Assembly: GCF_020217425.1 (NCBI RefSeq) | Contig: NZ_CP084090.1 | Span: 2,728,001-2,792,000, forward strand | DNA length: 64,000 nucleotides | Direction of reading: 5' to 3' | From: Halomicrobium urmianum | GTDB lineage: Archaea; Halobacteriota; Halobacteria; Halobacteriales; Haloarculaceae | Part shown: positions 24,750 through 32,893 of the stretch, in pieces | How positions within the stretch are numbered: the stretch's first letter is position 1 | Layout of the letters: every line of letters starts with the position of its first letter | The notes under the pieces: generated by a model | The model's database searches: none | Told to the model about the DNA's origin: nothing | What the model saw: only the letters and a program-made list of their open reading frames with translations | Translations under genes and position numbers: made by a program

Positions 24750-25031
24750 CTACATCCCCATGTCTTCAGCTGGCTCCGGGACGGGGAGGTCGTACTGGCT
24801 CACCCCGAGCAGTTCGGCGGCGTGATCCATCGCCATGTCGAACCCGTAGTACCGCTCCAGTTCGTCCCCGTCAGGTTCGGGGCGGACTTTCAGCATCGCG
24901 TACCCCTCCCGGTTCTGTGCGACGGCGGCCGTCGCGCCGTCCCGTTCGAAGGCCAGCACGCGCTCGGTCTCGGTCTCGTAGTAGCGGGCCGTGATCCCGT
25001 CCTCGGTCAGCGTGACCTCCTCGTCGGTCAT
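24750..25031 (-). CDS. small haloarchaeal conserved protein (DUF7111-like)
   Basis: 93 residues from ATG 25029-25031 (MTDEEVTLTEDGITARYYET). The pattern ITARYYETETERVLAFERDG, TAAVAQNREGYAMLKVRPEP, ERYYGFDMAMDHAAELLGVS is that of a small haloarchaeal family (DUF7111 as I recall). The tip PVPEPAEDMGM is characteristic. Possibly an alpha/beta single-domain protein. Convergent with the gene at 24174 (27 bases between the ends). Function unknown. Confidence 0.7.
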   Translation of the reverse strand: MTDEEVTLTEDGITARYYETETERVLAFERDGATAAVAQNREGYAMLKVRPEPDGDELERYYGFDMAMDHAAELLGVSQYDLPVPEPAEDMGM

Positions 25032-25114
25032 CGGTCGGGGTTCGGAGTGGCGACAGTCGAAGGTGTCGATATTCGCGTGAGCGGTGTCCTCCGATGAGCG
25101 TTCGCGCTCCTCGT

Positions 25115-25145
25115 GATGACGAGAGAGCTTTGGTCTCTCGAACCG
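25115..25145. repeat. intergenic hairpin, ATGACGAG...CGAACC family
   Basis: ATGACGAGAGAGC-tttg-GTCTCTCGAACC. The same outer sequence with another loop is found at 38611-38639 (ATGACGAGAGAGCgaaGCTC, then TCTCGAACC). It lies in the region between the divergent genes at 25031 and 25249. Confidence 0.55.
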
Positions 25146-25248
25146 TGAGGACGGGCTCGGTGACACGCGACGGGGGCGGTGTATCACTTGCAACTGTGGT
25201 GGGGGCTCCAAAGCTTATGCCGGCGACGACGAAACCACGACGCAACCG

Positions 25249-26356
25249 ATGGGGCGGCGGGGGGACGAGAGCGGAGTGGGCAAGCGCCTGACGAGCGCGC
25301 TCGCGGATCGACTGGGCGTCGACATCCGCGCTCTGGCGGCGTTCCGCGTCGCGCTGGGAGCGACGCTGCTGGCCGACTACCTCCGCCGCTCGGCCGACCT
25401 GACGGCGTTCTACTCGGACGCCGGCGTCCTGCCGCGGGACGTCCTCGCGGCGCTGTATCCGTCGCTCGCCGGGCTGTCCGTCCACGCGCTGTCGGGATCG
25501 TCACTGGTCCAGGCGCTCCTGTTCGTCACCGGGGGCGCGTTCGCCGCAGCGCTGCTGGTCGGGTACCGGACGCGGCTCGCGACCGCCGGCCTCCTGCTGC
25601 AGGTCGTCCTCGTCTACGCCGCCAACGCGGCGTTCAAACTCAGGCACGACGCGTGGCTCTCGGGCGAGGCGCTCCAGTACGCCCTCTCGCTGGACCGGTA
25701 CGTGACGGATTCGGGGCGCTGATCGCCGGATGGCCGGCGCTGACCGCGCTGCTGACCTGGGGGTGGCTGGGACTGGTCGTCTGCTCGCCGCTCCTGCTCG
25801 TCCTGACGGACACCCGTCGCGCGGCCCTGACGGGCGCGTTCGCGGCGGTCCGCCTCGGGATGGTCCCGGCGATGAAACTGGGCGTCTTCCCGCTGGTCTG
25901 CCTGACGGGCCTCCTCCCGTTCCTGTCGGCCGTCGTCTGGGACCGCCTCCCGGTACCGGACTCGGGGATCACCGCTCGCCTCGCGTCGCGGCTCCCGACG
26001 GCGACGTTCGGGTTCGTCGCGATCCTCCTCGTGAACGCGATGAGCCTCGGCTACGTCGACACCCCCGACGGGGTGCCCGACGCGGTGGCGGAGAAGTCCT
26101 GGAACATGTTCTCGAACCCGCCGCGCGACGACGGCTGGTTCGCCATACCGGTCACGCTGGAGTCAGGCGAGCGCGTGGACGCGCTCCGGGGGACCGCCGC
26201 TCGCTCGCGGCCTACCAGTGTCGGCGCTGGAACGGGGCGCGCGAGGACGGCGCGGTCAGCGTTCGCCTCGTCTGGGTCGAACGACCGCTCGACGCCCCGG
26301 GGACCGGTGACAGGGTGACGCTGGGGACCTACGACTGCGGCAGGGTGACCCGCTGA
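25249..26356 (+). pseudogene. broken HTTM-domain membrane protein gene
   Basis: Frame 1 from ATG 25249 encodes the N-terminal part of an HTTM (vitamin-K carboxylase-like) protein: LGVDIRALAAFRVALGATLL, SDAGVLPRDVLAALYPSLAG, KLRHDAWLSGEALQYALSLD, and stops at 25722. The continuation is in another frame (IAGWPALTALLTWGWLGLVV, GMVPAMKLGVFPLVCLTGLL, EKSWNMFSNPPRDDGWFAIP), and the last 50 residues (SLAAYQCRRWNGAREDGAVS) in a third frame to 26356. Intact relatives in haloarchaea are a single chain of nearly 500 residues, so there is a frameshift near 25705-25720 and an internal deletion with frame change near 26190-26215. Confidence 0.75.
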
Positions 26357-26406
26357 CGTCGGCCGGCACCGAAAGCGGCAAGAGCGCCCGCCGCGCCGTC
26401 TCGGAC

Positions 26407-26685
26407 ATGGCGAAGTGGTTCCAGAGCGGCCGGCGGCGGGACCTCAGCGTGATCCTGGCCGGCGAGGGCGAGCTATCGGGTCAGAAGCTCAAGACGCGGC
26501 TGGAGCGCCGCTACGACGAGCGCATCGAGCCCCGGAGCTTCTACGGGGCGCTGTCGTCGATGAAGGACGCCGGTTTCGTCGAGACGCGGACTGAGGGCGT
26601 CGCGGACCTCTACTCGCTGACGGAGGCCGGGAAGGAGCGCGTCCGCGAGCAGTTCGAGTGGATGCGCGAGCACGTGGAGGAGTGA
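26407..26685 (+). CDS. PadR-like winged-helix regulator
   Basis: 92 residues (MAKWFQSGRRRDLSVILAGE). Typical PadR N-terminal domain: GELSGQKLKTRLERRYDERI, EPRSFYGALSSMKDAGFVET, RTEGVADLYSLTEAGKERVR. No C-terminal dimerisation helix beyond residue 92, so a small one-domain member. The target is unknown. Next gene is 77 bases downstream. Confidence 0.85.
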   Translation: MAKWFQSGRRRDLSVILAGEGELSGQKLKTRLERRYDERIEPRSFYGALSSMKDAGFVETRTEGVADLYSLTEAGKERVREQFEWMREHVEE

Positions 26686-26762
26686 GGAACGGGCCGCGGA
26701 CGGCCGCCCGTGGGCGTACCGGCCGGGACAGGCTTTTGTTCGCGCGCGCTGAGCGGGAACGC

Positions 26763-27014
26763 GTGAGCGCCCGAAGCGCCCTCATAGCCTGCCTCGATGC
26801 GCTCCCGTTCGCCGTCCTCGCGGCCGTCGCCGCGGTCGCCTCCGGTCGCGCCGGCGGTCTGGCGACGACGCTGATCGGCGCGATCGCTGCGGCCGTCGGA
26901 GTCGCGGTCCTCACGGTGCTGGCGACGATGAGCGCGAACCGGTACCGCGAGGACGGACGGGCGTTCTACTTCACGCGAGCGGTCGTCGTCGAGGGCCTCC
27001 TCTCGCTCCCCTGA
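26763..27014 (+). CDS. small two-span membrane protein
   Basis: 83 residues from GTG 26763 (MSARSALIACLDALPFAVLA). Membrane segments at about 7-28 (LIACLDALPFAVLAAVAAVA) and 32-55 (LATTLIGAIAAAVGVAVLTV), then a charged stretch SANRYREDGRAFYFTRAVVV. A CTTTTG promoter-like element sits about 30 bases upstream. Unknown function. Confidence 0.6.
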   Translation: MSARSALIACLDALPFAVLAAVAAVASGRAGGLATTLIGAIAAAVGVAVLTVLATMSANRYREDGRAFYFTRAVVVEGLLSLP

Positions 27015-27068
27015 GTGTGGCCTGCCGCTAGACCGACCTTTTTCGCTGTGGAGTCGCACCGGTCCAGT

Positions 27069-28055
27069 ATGGAACAGCGACCGCTCGGTTCGACGGGGTA
27101 CGACGTATCGGCCATCGGGCTGGGAACGTGGAACGTGGGGCCGGTGTGGGCCGACGCGAGCGACGAGCAGGCCCGCGAGGCCATCCGCACGGCGCTGGAC
27201 GCCGGCGTGAACCTCGTGGACACGGCAGAGGTGTACGGCGAGGGCCGCGCCGAGCGACTCATCGGCGACGTGCTGGAGGGGCGCGACGAGCGGGTCTACG
27301 TGCCCACGAAGGCGGCGCCCGACGAGGACGAGCGCCACTCCGAGGAGGGGCTGCGCGAGTCCGTCGCCGGCTCGCAGGAGCGACTGGGCGTCGACTCGCT
27401 GGACCTGATCCAGCTGCACTGTCCGGAGACGGCGGCCTTCTACGAGCCGGAGACCTTCGACGTGCTGGAGGACCTGAAGGCGGAGGGGGAGATCGATCAC
27501 GCCGGCGTCAGCGTCGAGAAGGTCGAGGAGGCCCGCAAGGCCATCGAGTACGACGTCGTCGAGACGGTCCAGATCATCTTCAACCCGCTGCGCCAGCGCC
27601 CGGCCGAGCGGTTCTTCGACGAGGCCGAGCGCGAGGACGTGGGGGTCATCGTCCGCGTCCCACTGGCCTCGGGACTGCTGGCCGACGCCTTCGACGGCGA
27701 CGAGGAGTTCGACGACGACGACCACCGAAAGTGGGCGGTCGAGGACGGCGTCGAGGCCGGCGTCGGCCGCAAAGGTGGCGAGACGTTCGCCGGCGTCCCC
27801 TTCGAGGACGGCCTGGCCGCCGTCGACGACATGCGCCGGCTGGTCCCCGAGGACGCCACCATGGCGCAGTTCACGCTGCGGTGGATCCTGGACCACGACG
27901 CCGTCTCGACGGTCATCCCCGGCTCGACGTCGCCCGAGCACGTCGAGGAGAACGCGGCGGCCGCGGATCTGGAGCCCCTCTCGCACGAGACCCACGGGGC
28001 CGTCCGCGACGCCTACGAGGCCCACGTCGCCGACTACGTCCACCACCGCTGGTGA
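27069..28055 (+). CDS. aldo/keto reductase
   Basis: 328 residues (MEQRPLGSTGYDVSAIGLGT). AKR signatures: GVNLVDTAEVYGEGRAERLI with the catalytic Asp and Tyr (NxxDTAExYG), Lys in VYVPTKAAPDED, His in LIQLHCPETAAF, and the cofactor-binding C-terminal AVSTVIPGSTSPEHVEENAA. NAD(P)H-dependent reduction of an aldehyde or ketone; the substrate is not predictable. The gene is on its own with a probable promoter in CGACCTTTTTCGC, about 28 bases upstream. Confidence 0.9.
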   Translation: MEQRPLGSTGYDVSAIGLGTWNVGPVWADASDEQAREAIRTALDAGVNLVDTAEVYGEGRAERLIGDVLEGRDERVYVPTKAAPDEDERHSEEGLRESVAGSQERLGVDSLDLIQLHCPETAAFYEPETFDVLEDLKAEGEIDHAGVSVEKVEEARKAIEYDVVETVQIIFNPLRQRPAERFFDEAEREDVGVIVRVPLASGLLADAFDGDEEFDDDDHRKWAVEDGVEAGVGRKGGETFAGVPFEDGLAAVDDMRRLVPEDATMAQFTLRWILDHDAVSTVIPGSTSPEHVEENAAAADLEPLSHETHGAVRDAYEAHVADYVHHRW

Positions 28056-28328
28056 GCGAGGCTGCGGGGGCGTCGGGCCCCGCCAGTCGGACTCGAAGCA
28101 CCTGGACCCCGTCTTCTCGCCGAAGTCGCCGACGACGGGTGCGCGACACTTTCCACATCCAACACGTCCGACAGCCCGCCAGCGGTGCCACTGGTCGCTA
28201 CCTGGTACCGAACCGCGCCCCGGCTCGCCCGTTCCCGGCAAGTCCGTCCCCTTCGAGCGACGATTTACTCGGTTCGTAGTAAGTGTCAGGAATAAGATAC
28301 TTATGGGTGCCACGGGTACGACAATCCG
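28056..28328 (+). promoter_or_regulatory. 273-base spacer with the fba promoter
   Basis: No gene seen. Near its end, AGATACTTATGGG (28295-28307) provides a TATA box about 27 bases before the ATG at 28329, so fba is likely [10 protein letters not shown]. A frame on the minus strand that includes CGKCRAPVVGDFGEK has no start or family match and was not called. Confidence 0.5.
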
Positions 28329-29117
28329 ATGCGGCCCATCGACGCGACACCACTGGCGCGGGACGGCAAAGTGCTCATTCTGGCCTACGATCACGGCCTC
28401 GAGCACGGCCCGACTGACTTCACCGAACGGCCGGAGAGCGCGGACCCCGAAGAGGTCTTCCGGACAGCGACGCACGACGCGGTGACCGCGCTGGCGGTCC
28501 AGAAGGGCGTCGGTGAGGCGTACTACCCCTCCTACGAGGACGAGGTGACGCTGCTCGCGAAGGTCAACGGCACGTCGAACCTCTGGACCGGCGAGCCCGA
28601 CTCGTCGGTCAACTGCTCGGTCGAGTACGCCGCGACCGAGCTGGAGGCCGACGCCGTCGGGTTCACGGTCTACCCCGGCTCGAACCACGAAGTCGAGATG
28701 GCAGAGGAGTTCCGCGAGGTCCAGGAGACCGCGCGCGAGTACGACATGCCCGTCGTCCTGTGGTCCTATCCCCGCGGCCAGGGCGTCAAGAACGACACGA
28801 AAGACGACACCATCGCCTACGCCGCCCGGCTCGGACTGGAGCTGGGCGCGGACGTGACGAAGGTGAAGTACCCCGGCAGCAAGGAGGGCATGGAGCAGGC
28901 CGTCCGGATGGCCGGCAAGTCGAAGGTGGTCATGAGCGGCGGGTCGAAGGTCTCCGACGAGGCCTTCCTCGAGAGCGTCCGCGCGGTCATGGACGCCGGC
29001 GGCGCCGGACTCGCCGTCGGACGGAACGTCTGGCAGCGCGAGCAGCCCGAACGCCTCCTCGACGCACTGGACGACGTCATCTACGACGGTGCCTCCGTCG
29101 ACGCAGCACTACAATGA
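28329..29117 (+). CDS. fba: class I fructose-bisphosphate aldolase (archaeal DhnA type)
   Basis: 262 residues. TIM-barrel aldolase of the archaeal DhnA/FbaB group: LILAYDHGLEHGPTDF, GFTVYPGSNHEVEMAEEFRE, VVLWSYPRGQGVKNDTKDDT, and ADVTKVKYPGSKEGMEQAVR with the Schiff-base lysine in VKYPGS, then VVMSGGSKVSDEAFLESVRA and GGAGLAVGRNVWQRE (phosphate-binding loops). Splits fructose 1,6-bisphosphate or makes it in gluconeogenesis; some relatives form a precursor for aromatic amino acids instead, but the direct link with FBPase argues for the sugar pathway. The stop overlaps the ATG of fbp (ATGA). Confidence 0.9.
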   Translation: MRPIDATPLARDGKVLILAYDHGLEHGPTDFTERPESADPEEVFRTATHDAVTALAVQKGVGEAYYPSYEDEVTLLAKVNGTSNLWTGEPDSSVNCSVEYAATELEADAVGFTVYPGSNHEVEMAEEFREVQETAREYDMPVVLWSYPRGQGVKNDTKDDTIAYAARLGLELGADVTKVKYPGSKEGMEQAVRMAGKSKVVMSGGSKVSDEAFLESVRAVMDAGGAGLAVGRNVWQREQPERLLDALDDVIYDGASVDAALQ

Positions 29118-29989
29118 GCAAGACGATAGACCTCTCGGTCGGCAGCACGGACAGGACGGTCAACGAAGTCGTGGACACCGTCGCCCGGGCGACGCCGGAG
29201 ATCAGGCACGCCATCGCGAACCACCGCGACGCCGTCGACGGCTACAATCCCAGCGGCGAGGAGCAGCTGGCGGCCGACGTCCGGGCGGACCAGATCCTCG
29301 AAGAGCGGCTGCTCGCCATCGACGGCGTCGCGACCTACGCCAGCGAGGAGCGGGAGACCATCGCGACGACCGACGGCCGTCTCCACGTGGCCGTCGACCC
29401 GCTGGACGGCTCGTCGAACCTCAGTCCCAACGCGCCGATGGGGACGATCTTCGGCGTGTACGACGTTCGCCCGCCGACGCCCGGGCGGAACCTCGTGGCG
29501 GCCGGGTTCGTCGTGTACGGCCCGGTCACGTCGATGATCGTCGCCCGCGGCGACACCGTCAGGGAGTACGTCATCCACGACGGCGAGTCCCGCGTGGTCG
29601 ACGACGACGTGACGCTCCCGGACGACCCCACCGTGTACGGGTTCGGCGGCAGCGACGACGCCTGGCCCGACGAGTTCGCTGCGTTCGCCGACGACACCCG
29701 CGAGGACCTGAAGCTCCGGTACGGCGGCGCCATGGTCGCCGACATCAATCAGGTGCTCTCCTACGGCGGCGTCTTCTCCTATCCCGCCCTGGAGGACCGC
29801 CCGCGGGGGAAGCTCCGGATCCAGTTCGAGGGCCAGCCGATGGGGTACGTCGTCGAGGCCGCCGGCGGCCGCTCCTCCGACGGCGAGCGGTCGCTGCTCG
29901 ACGTCGGAACCACCGGCCTCCACCAGCGCACGCCGATCCACCTCGGCGACGAGGACCTGATCGACCGGCTCGAAGCGCACCTCGACTGA
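29114..29989 (+). CDS. fbp: fructose-1,6-bisphosphatase, class I
   Basis: 291 residues from ATG 29114. The class I FBPase signatures are: YASEERETIATTDGRLHVAV with EE metal ligands, the central VDPLDGSSNLSPNAPMGTIF (DPLDGSS metal-binding), and the C-terminal RYGGAMVADINQVLSYGGVF, PMGYVVEAAGGRSSDGERSL. Removes the 1-phosphate in gluconeogenesis. Translationally coupled to fba through a four-base overlap; the pair makes fructose 6-phosphate. Confidence 0.93.
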   Translation: MSKTIDLSVGSTDRTVNEVVDTVARATPEIRHAIANHRDAVDGYNPSGEEQLAADVRADQILEERLLAIDGVATYASEERETIATTDGRLHVAVDPLDGSSNLSPNAPMGTIFGVYDVRPPTPGRNLVAAGFVVYGPVTSMIVARGDTVREYVIHDGESRVVDDDVTLPDDPTVYGFGGSDDAWPDEFAAFADDTREDLKLRYGGAMVADINQVLSYGGVFSYPALEDRPRGKLRIQFEGQPMGYVVEAAGGRSSDGERSLLDVGTTGLHQRTPIHLGDEDLIDRLEAHLD

Positions 29990-30084
29990 TCGACGGGCTA
30001 CCGTCGCCGACTCCGATACATCGCCGGACTCCGTCGCCGAGTTTGCACAAATACCGCCGTTTCACCGCACGAAAGAATGGGTAG

Positions 30085-30092
30085 TTTTTTTT
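30085..30092 (+). terminator. T8 tract behind the fba-fbp operon
   Basis: A run of eight T residues follows GGGTAG about 95 bases after the fbp stop. An uninterrupted T8 is rare in this GC-rich DNA and fits a U-tract terminator. Confidence 0.45.
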
Positions 30093-30167
30093 GACTGATA
30101 CGTTCGATACGCCGCCTGGACCACGCGACACCGGGGTGGGGGCCACGGTGGCTGTGGTCCGCGACAC

Positions 30168-30536
30168 ATGGACGTGCACGACGACGGGGAGCCGTACCAG
30201 TGGGTGGAGGGTTCCCTGCACGAGTGGGTGGACTCGCTCGGCATCGACGCGACCGCGGTCGAGTGCCAACTGTGGCTGCTCGCCGCGGTGGCGTTCGTCG
30301 CCGACGTACAGTTTACGCACGCCGGACTCCAGCACGGCCTCACCGAGGGCAACCCCCTCATGCGCTGGGCCATCGGTGTGGGTGGCATCACCGCGCTCGC
30401 CCTCGCGAAGGGGGCCGTGCTCGGCATCGCCGCGCTCGTACGCGCAGCGTTCCCGCGCTACGGGCCGGTCGTCCCCCTCGGCGTGGCGGTCCCGTGGCTC
30501 GCGGCGGTCGACATCAACGCCGCGCTCCTGGTCTGA
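30168..30536 (+). CDS. DUF5658-like membrane protein
   Basis: 122 residues (MDVHDDGEPYQWVEGSLHEW). Three hydrophobic segments: LWLLAAVAFVADVQFTHAGL, AIGVGGITALALAKGAVLGI and VVPLGVAVPWLAAVDINAAL. The section VQFTHAGLQHGLTEGNPLMR matches the 'T.YGL.xGxxExNP.MR' pattern of DUF5658. The family has no known role. Hairpins follow the stop. Confidence 0.7.
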   Translation: MDVHDDGEPYQWVEGSLHEWVDSLGIDATAVECQLWLLAAVAFVADVQFTHAGLQHGLTEGNPLMRWAIGVGGITALALAKGAVLGIAALVRAAFPRYGPVVPLGVAVPWLAAVDINAALLV

Positions 30537-30548
30537 CCGCCCGCCGGG

Positions 30549-30658
30549 TACTGGCGGACGGACGGTGCGATCCCGCTCGCCGATGGGAGCGGGCGCGCTC
30601 GTACCGGCTCTCGTCCGCCAGTAACGACTCCCTCACGGTTTCGCTCGTCGACGAGCGA
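30549..30658. repeat. nested hairpin plus an 18-base palindrome
   Basis: TACTGGCGGAC (30549-30559) is the exact complement of GTCCGCCAGTA (30613-30623); inside is CCCGCTC...GAGCGGG. Further on is the perfect palindrome TCGCTCGTCGACGAGCGA (30641-30658). The block fills the gap between two plus-strand genes and may be the end of the DUF5658 message or a small structured RNA. Confidence 0.55.
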
Positions 30659-30753
30659 CGGCGTACTCGGACGCCAGACCCGGTAGATTGCGCCCGGACA
30701 GCGACGGGTCAGTTCCCGGGGGAACTTTGTTCGGTCGCCACCACTTTCCGGAC

Positions 30754-31233
30754 GTGCCACGCTACGAGCGCTCGGTCCGGGTCGCGGCGGACTTCGAAGA
30801 CGTCTGGGAGTTCCACTCGCGGGGCGAGGGGCTGGTCGCGCTGACCCCCGACTGGTTCGATCTGCGGATCGAGGCGACCTACGGGCCCGACGGCGACCCC
30901 GATCCGGAAGTGCTCGAGGAGGGCGCGGTGATCCACTCGTCGGTGCGGCCGTTCGGCGTCGGCCCGCGCCAGCGGTGGACCTCGGAGATCGTCGAGCGCC
31001 GGCGGGAGGACGGCCGGGCGCTGTTCCGCGACCGGATGGTCGACGGGCCGTTCCCCCGCTGGGAGCACACCCACCGGTTCGTCGAGGAGGGCACGGGCAC
31101 GCGAGTGGAGGACCGCGTCGAGTACGAACTCCCCGGTGGCCCGGTCGGACGGGCCCTCGGCCCCCTCGGCGTCGTGGGCTTCGAGCCGATGTTCCGGTAC
31201 CGCCACCGGCGGACGCGAGACCTCCTGGAGTGA
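30754..31233 (+). CDS. SRPBCC/START-like ligand-binding protein
   Basis: 159 residues from GTG 30754 (MPRYERSVRVAADFEDVWEF); upstream GGAACTTTGTTCGG gives a promoter about 30 bases before. Polyketide cyclase/coenzyme Q-binding-like (SRPBCC) fold: FEDVWEFHSRGEGLVALTPD, IHSSVRPFGVGPRQRWTSEI, FRDRMVDGPFPRWEHTHRFV, TRVEDRVEYELPGGPVGRAL and a C-terminal helix FEPMFRYRHRRTRDLLE. Presumed binding of a hydrophobic ligand; no catalytic role can be stated. Confidence 0.82.
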   Translation: MPRYERSVRVAADFEDVWEFHSRGEGLVALTPDWFDLRIEATYGPDGDPDPEVLEEGAVIHSSVRPFGVGPRQRWTSEIVERRREDGRALFRDRMVDGPFPRWEHTHRFVEEGTGTRVEDRVEYELPGGPVGRALGPLGVVGFEPMFRYRHRRTRDLLE

Positions 31234-31333
31234 GAGTCACGCGGCCACCACGACTGTTCGGACCGGCGCGTCGTCACCCGGTTCGGTGCGTGTTACCACC
31301 CTCTTTTTGATCGATGCTTTCGTACCGGATGAC

Positions 31334-31888
31334 ATGACGGACGTCCTGGTCGTCGGCGGCGGTCCCGCCGGCCTCAGCGCGGCACTGTTCACGGCGAAAA
31401 ACGGTCTCGACACCGTCGTCTTCGACGCGGACGAGACCTGGATGCACAAGGCCTACCTGGTCAACTACCTCGGAATCGAGGAGATCGACGGGACGGAGTT
31501 CATGGAGGTGGCCCGCGACCAGGTTGAGGAGTTCGACCCCGAGATGCGCGACGCCGAGGTGACCGGCGTGGAGTCGACCGACGACGGGTTCCGCGTCACG
31601 ACGGACGGCGACGAGACGGAGGAGGGCCGCTACCTGATCCTGGCGACCGGCGCGAACCGGGACCTCGCGGAGGACCTGGGCTGTGAGTTCGACGGCGACG
31701 TTGTCGACGTGAACGTCTCGATGGAGACCAGCGTCGACGACGCCTACGCCACCGGGGGAATGGTCCGCGACCAGGAGTGGCAGGCGATCATCTCCGCCGG
31801 CGACGGTGGGGCCGCGGCGCTGGACCTCCTCTCGAAGGAGGAGGGCGAGCACTTCCACGACTTCGACGTGCCGGACGACTTCGAGTAG
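31334..31888 (+). CDS. small FAD/NAD(P)-dependent oxidoreductase (thioredoxin-reductase-like)
   Basis: 184 residues (MTDVLVVGGGPAGLSAALFT). FAD-binding GxGxxG in VVGGGPAGLSAALFTAKNG, a second Gly-rich site ATGANRD and the second FAD contact region VDVNVSMETSVDDAYATGGM. It is half the size of thioredoxin reductase: the NAD(P) domain and the CxxC pair are missing. Haloarchaeal genomes carry several of these single-domain proteins. Physiological partner unknown. Confidence 0.85.
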   Translation: MTDVLVVGGGPAGLSAALFTAKNGLDTVVFDADETWMHKAYLVNYLGIEEIDGTEFMEVARDQVEEFDPEMRDAEVTGVESTDDGFRVTTDGDETEEGRYLILATGANRDLAEDLGCEFDGDVVDVNVSMETSVDDAYATGGMVRDQEWQAIISAGDGGAAALDLLSKEEGEHFHDFDVPDDFE

Positions 31889-31936
31889 ACTCGCCGAATC
31901 GGCGGCCCTTTTGCCGTCGCGTCCCCGTCACCGTCC

Positions 31937-32821
31937 GTGACGGAGCCACGCGTCAGCCCGCGCGTCGCCCTCGGGGTCGCCGTCCTCGCCGTCTCGACGA
32001 GCGCGATTCTCGTCCGGTGGAGCGAGGCGCCCTCGGCCGTCGCCGCCTTCTACCGGGTGCTGTTCACGACGGTGCTCGTGGCGCCCGCGGCGACGCTGCG
32101 GCGGCCGGGCTGGCACCGCCGCCTCTCGGGGCGACGATTCGCCGCGGCGACGCTGGCCGGCCTGGCGCTCGCGGTCCACTTCGCGGCGTGGTTCGAGAGC
32201 CTGTCCTGGACCAGCGTCGCCGCCAGCGTCACGCTCGTTCAGGCACAGCCCCTCTTCGTCGTCGCGGGCGCCGCGCTCGTGCTCGACGAGCGGGTCACTC
32301 GGTGGACCGTCGCCGGCGTCGCCGTCGCGCTCGCCGGGACGGTCGCGATGTCGCTGGGCGACCTGCTGTCCGGTGGCGCGGTGGGCCCCCGGCCGCTGTA
32401 CGGGAACGGGCTGGCGCTGCTGGGCGCCGTGGCAGCGGCGGCCTACGTCCTCGCCGGCCGCTCGCTGCGCCAGCGCCTGCCGCTGCTCCCCTACGTCACC
32501 GTCGTCTACGCGGTTGCGGCGGCCGGCCTGCTTGCCGTCGTCCTGGCGAGCGGCCACCGACTCGCGGGCTACGCCGCGCGGGAGTGGGTGCTCTTCGCGG
32601 GCATGGCCGTCGGGCCCGGGATACTGGGGCACACGCTGGTCAACTGGTCGCTCGCGCACGTCCGGTCCAGCCTCGTGAGCGTGACGCTGCTGGGCGAGCC
32701 CGTCGGGAGCGCGTTGCTGGCGCTGGTCCTGCTGTCGGAGGTGCCGGGAGTCTGGACCGTCGCCGGCGGCGCCGTCGTGCTCGTCGGCATCGTCGTGACT
32801 GCGTCCAGCCGAACTGCGTGA
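31937..32821 (+). CDS. EamA/DMT family transporter
   Basis: 294 residues from GTG 31937. Ten hydrophobic segments in two EamA repeats: first SPRVALGVAVLAVSTSAILV, SAVAAFYRVLFTTVLVAPAA ... LDERVTRWTVAGVAVALAGT; second NGLALLGAVAAAAYVLAGRS ... LGEPVGSALLALVLLSEVPG, VWTVAGGAVVLVGIVVTASS. Export of metabolites or drugs is typical. The end of the gene is convergent with a kinase gene; a hairpin lies between. Confidence 0.88.
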   Translation: MTEPRVSPRVALGVAVLAVSTSAILVRWSEAPSAVAAFYRVLFTTVLVAPAATLRRPGWHRRLSGRRFAAATLAGLALAVHFAAWFESLSWTSVAASVTLVQAQPLFVVAGAALVLDERVTRWTVAGVAVALAGTVAMSLGDLLSGGAVGPRPLYGNGLALLGAVAAAAYVLAGRSLRQRLPLLPYVTVVYAVAAAGLLAVVLASGHRLAGYAAREWVLFAGMAVGPGILGHTLVNWSLAHVRSSLVSVTLLGEPVGSALLALVLLSEVPGVWTVAGGAVVLVGIVVTASSRTA

Positions 32822-32830
32822 GGCTGGGCT

Positions 32831-32857
32831 CGAAAGGCGAGCGTAGCGAGCCTTTCG
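32831..32857. terminator. hairpin between convergent genes
   Basis: CGAAAGGC (32831-32838) pairs with GCCTTTCG (32850-32857) around GAGCGTAGCGA. The stop codons of the two converging genes lie on each side, so the structure may end both messages. Confidence 0.45.
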
Positions 32858-32893
32858 GCGCGGAGCCGGCCGCAGTCGGGCGGCTGAGACGGC

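Noticed and set aside
28060-28200. Minus-strand frame with CGKCRAPVVGDF, zinc-ribbon-like
   Set aside because: No convincing start or continuation, and the region is otherwise the fba promoter spacer.
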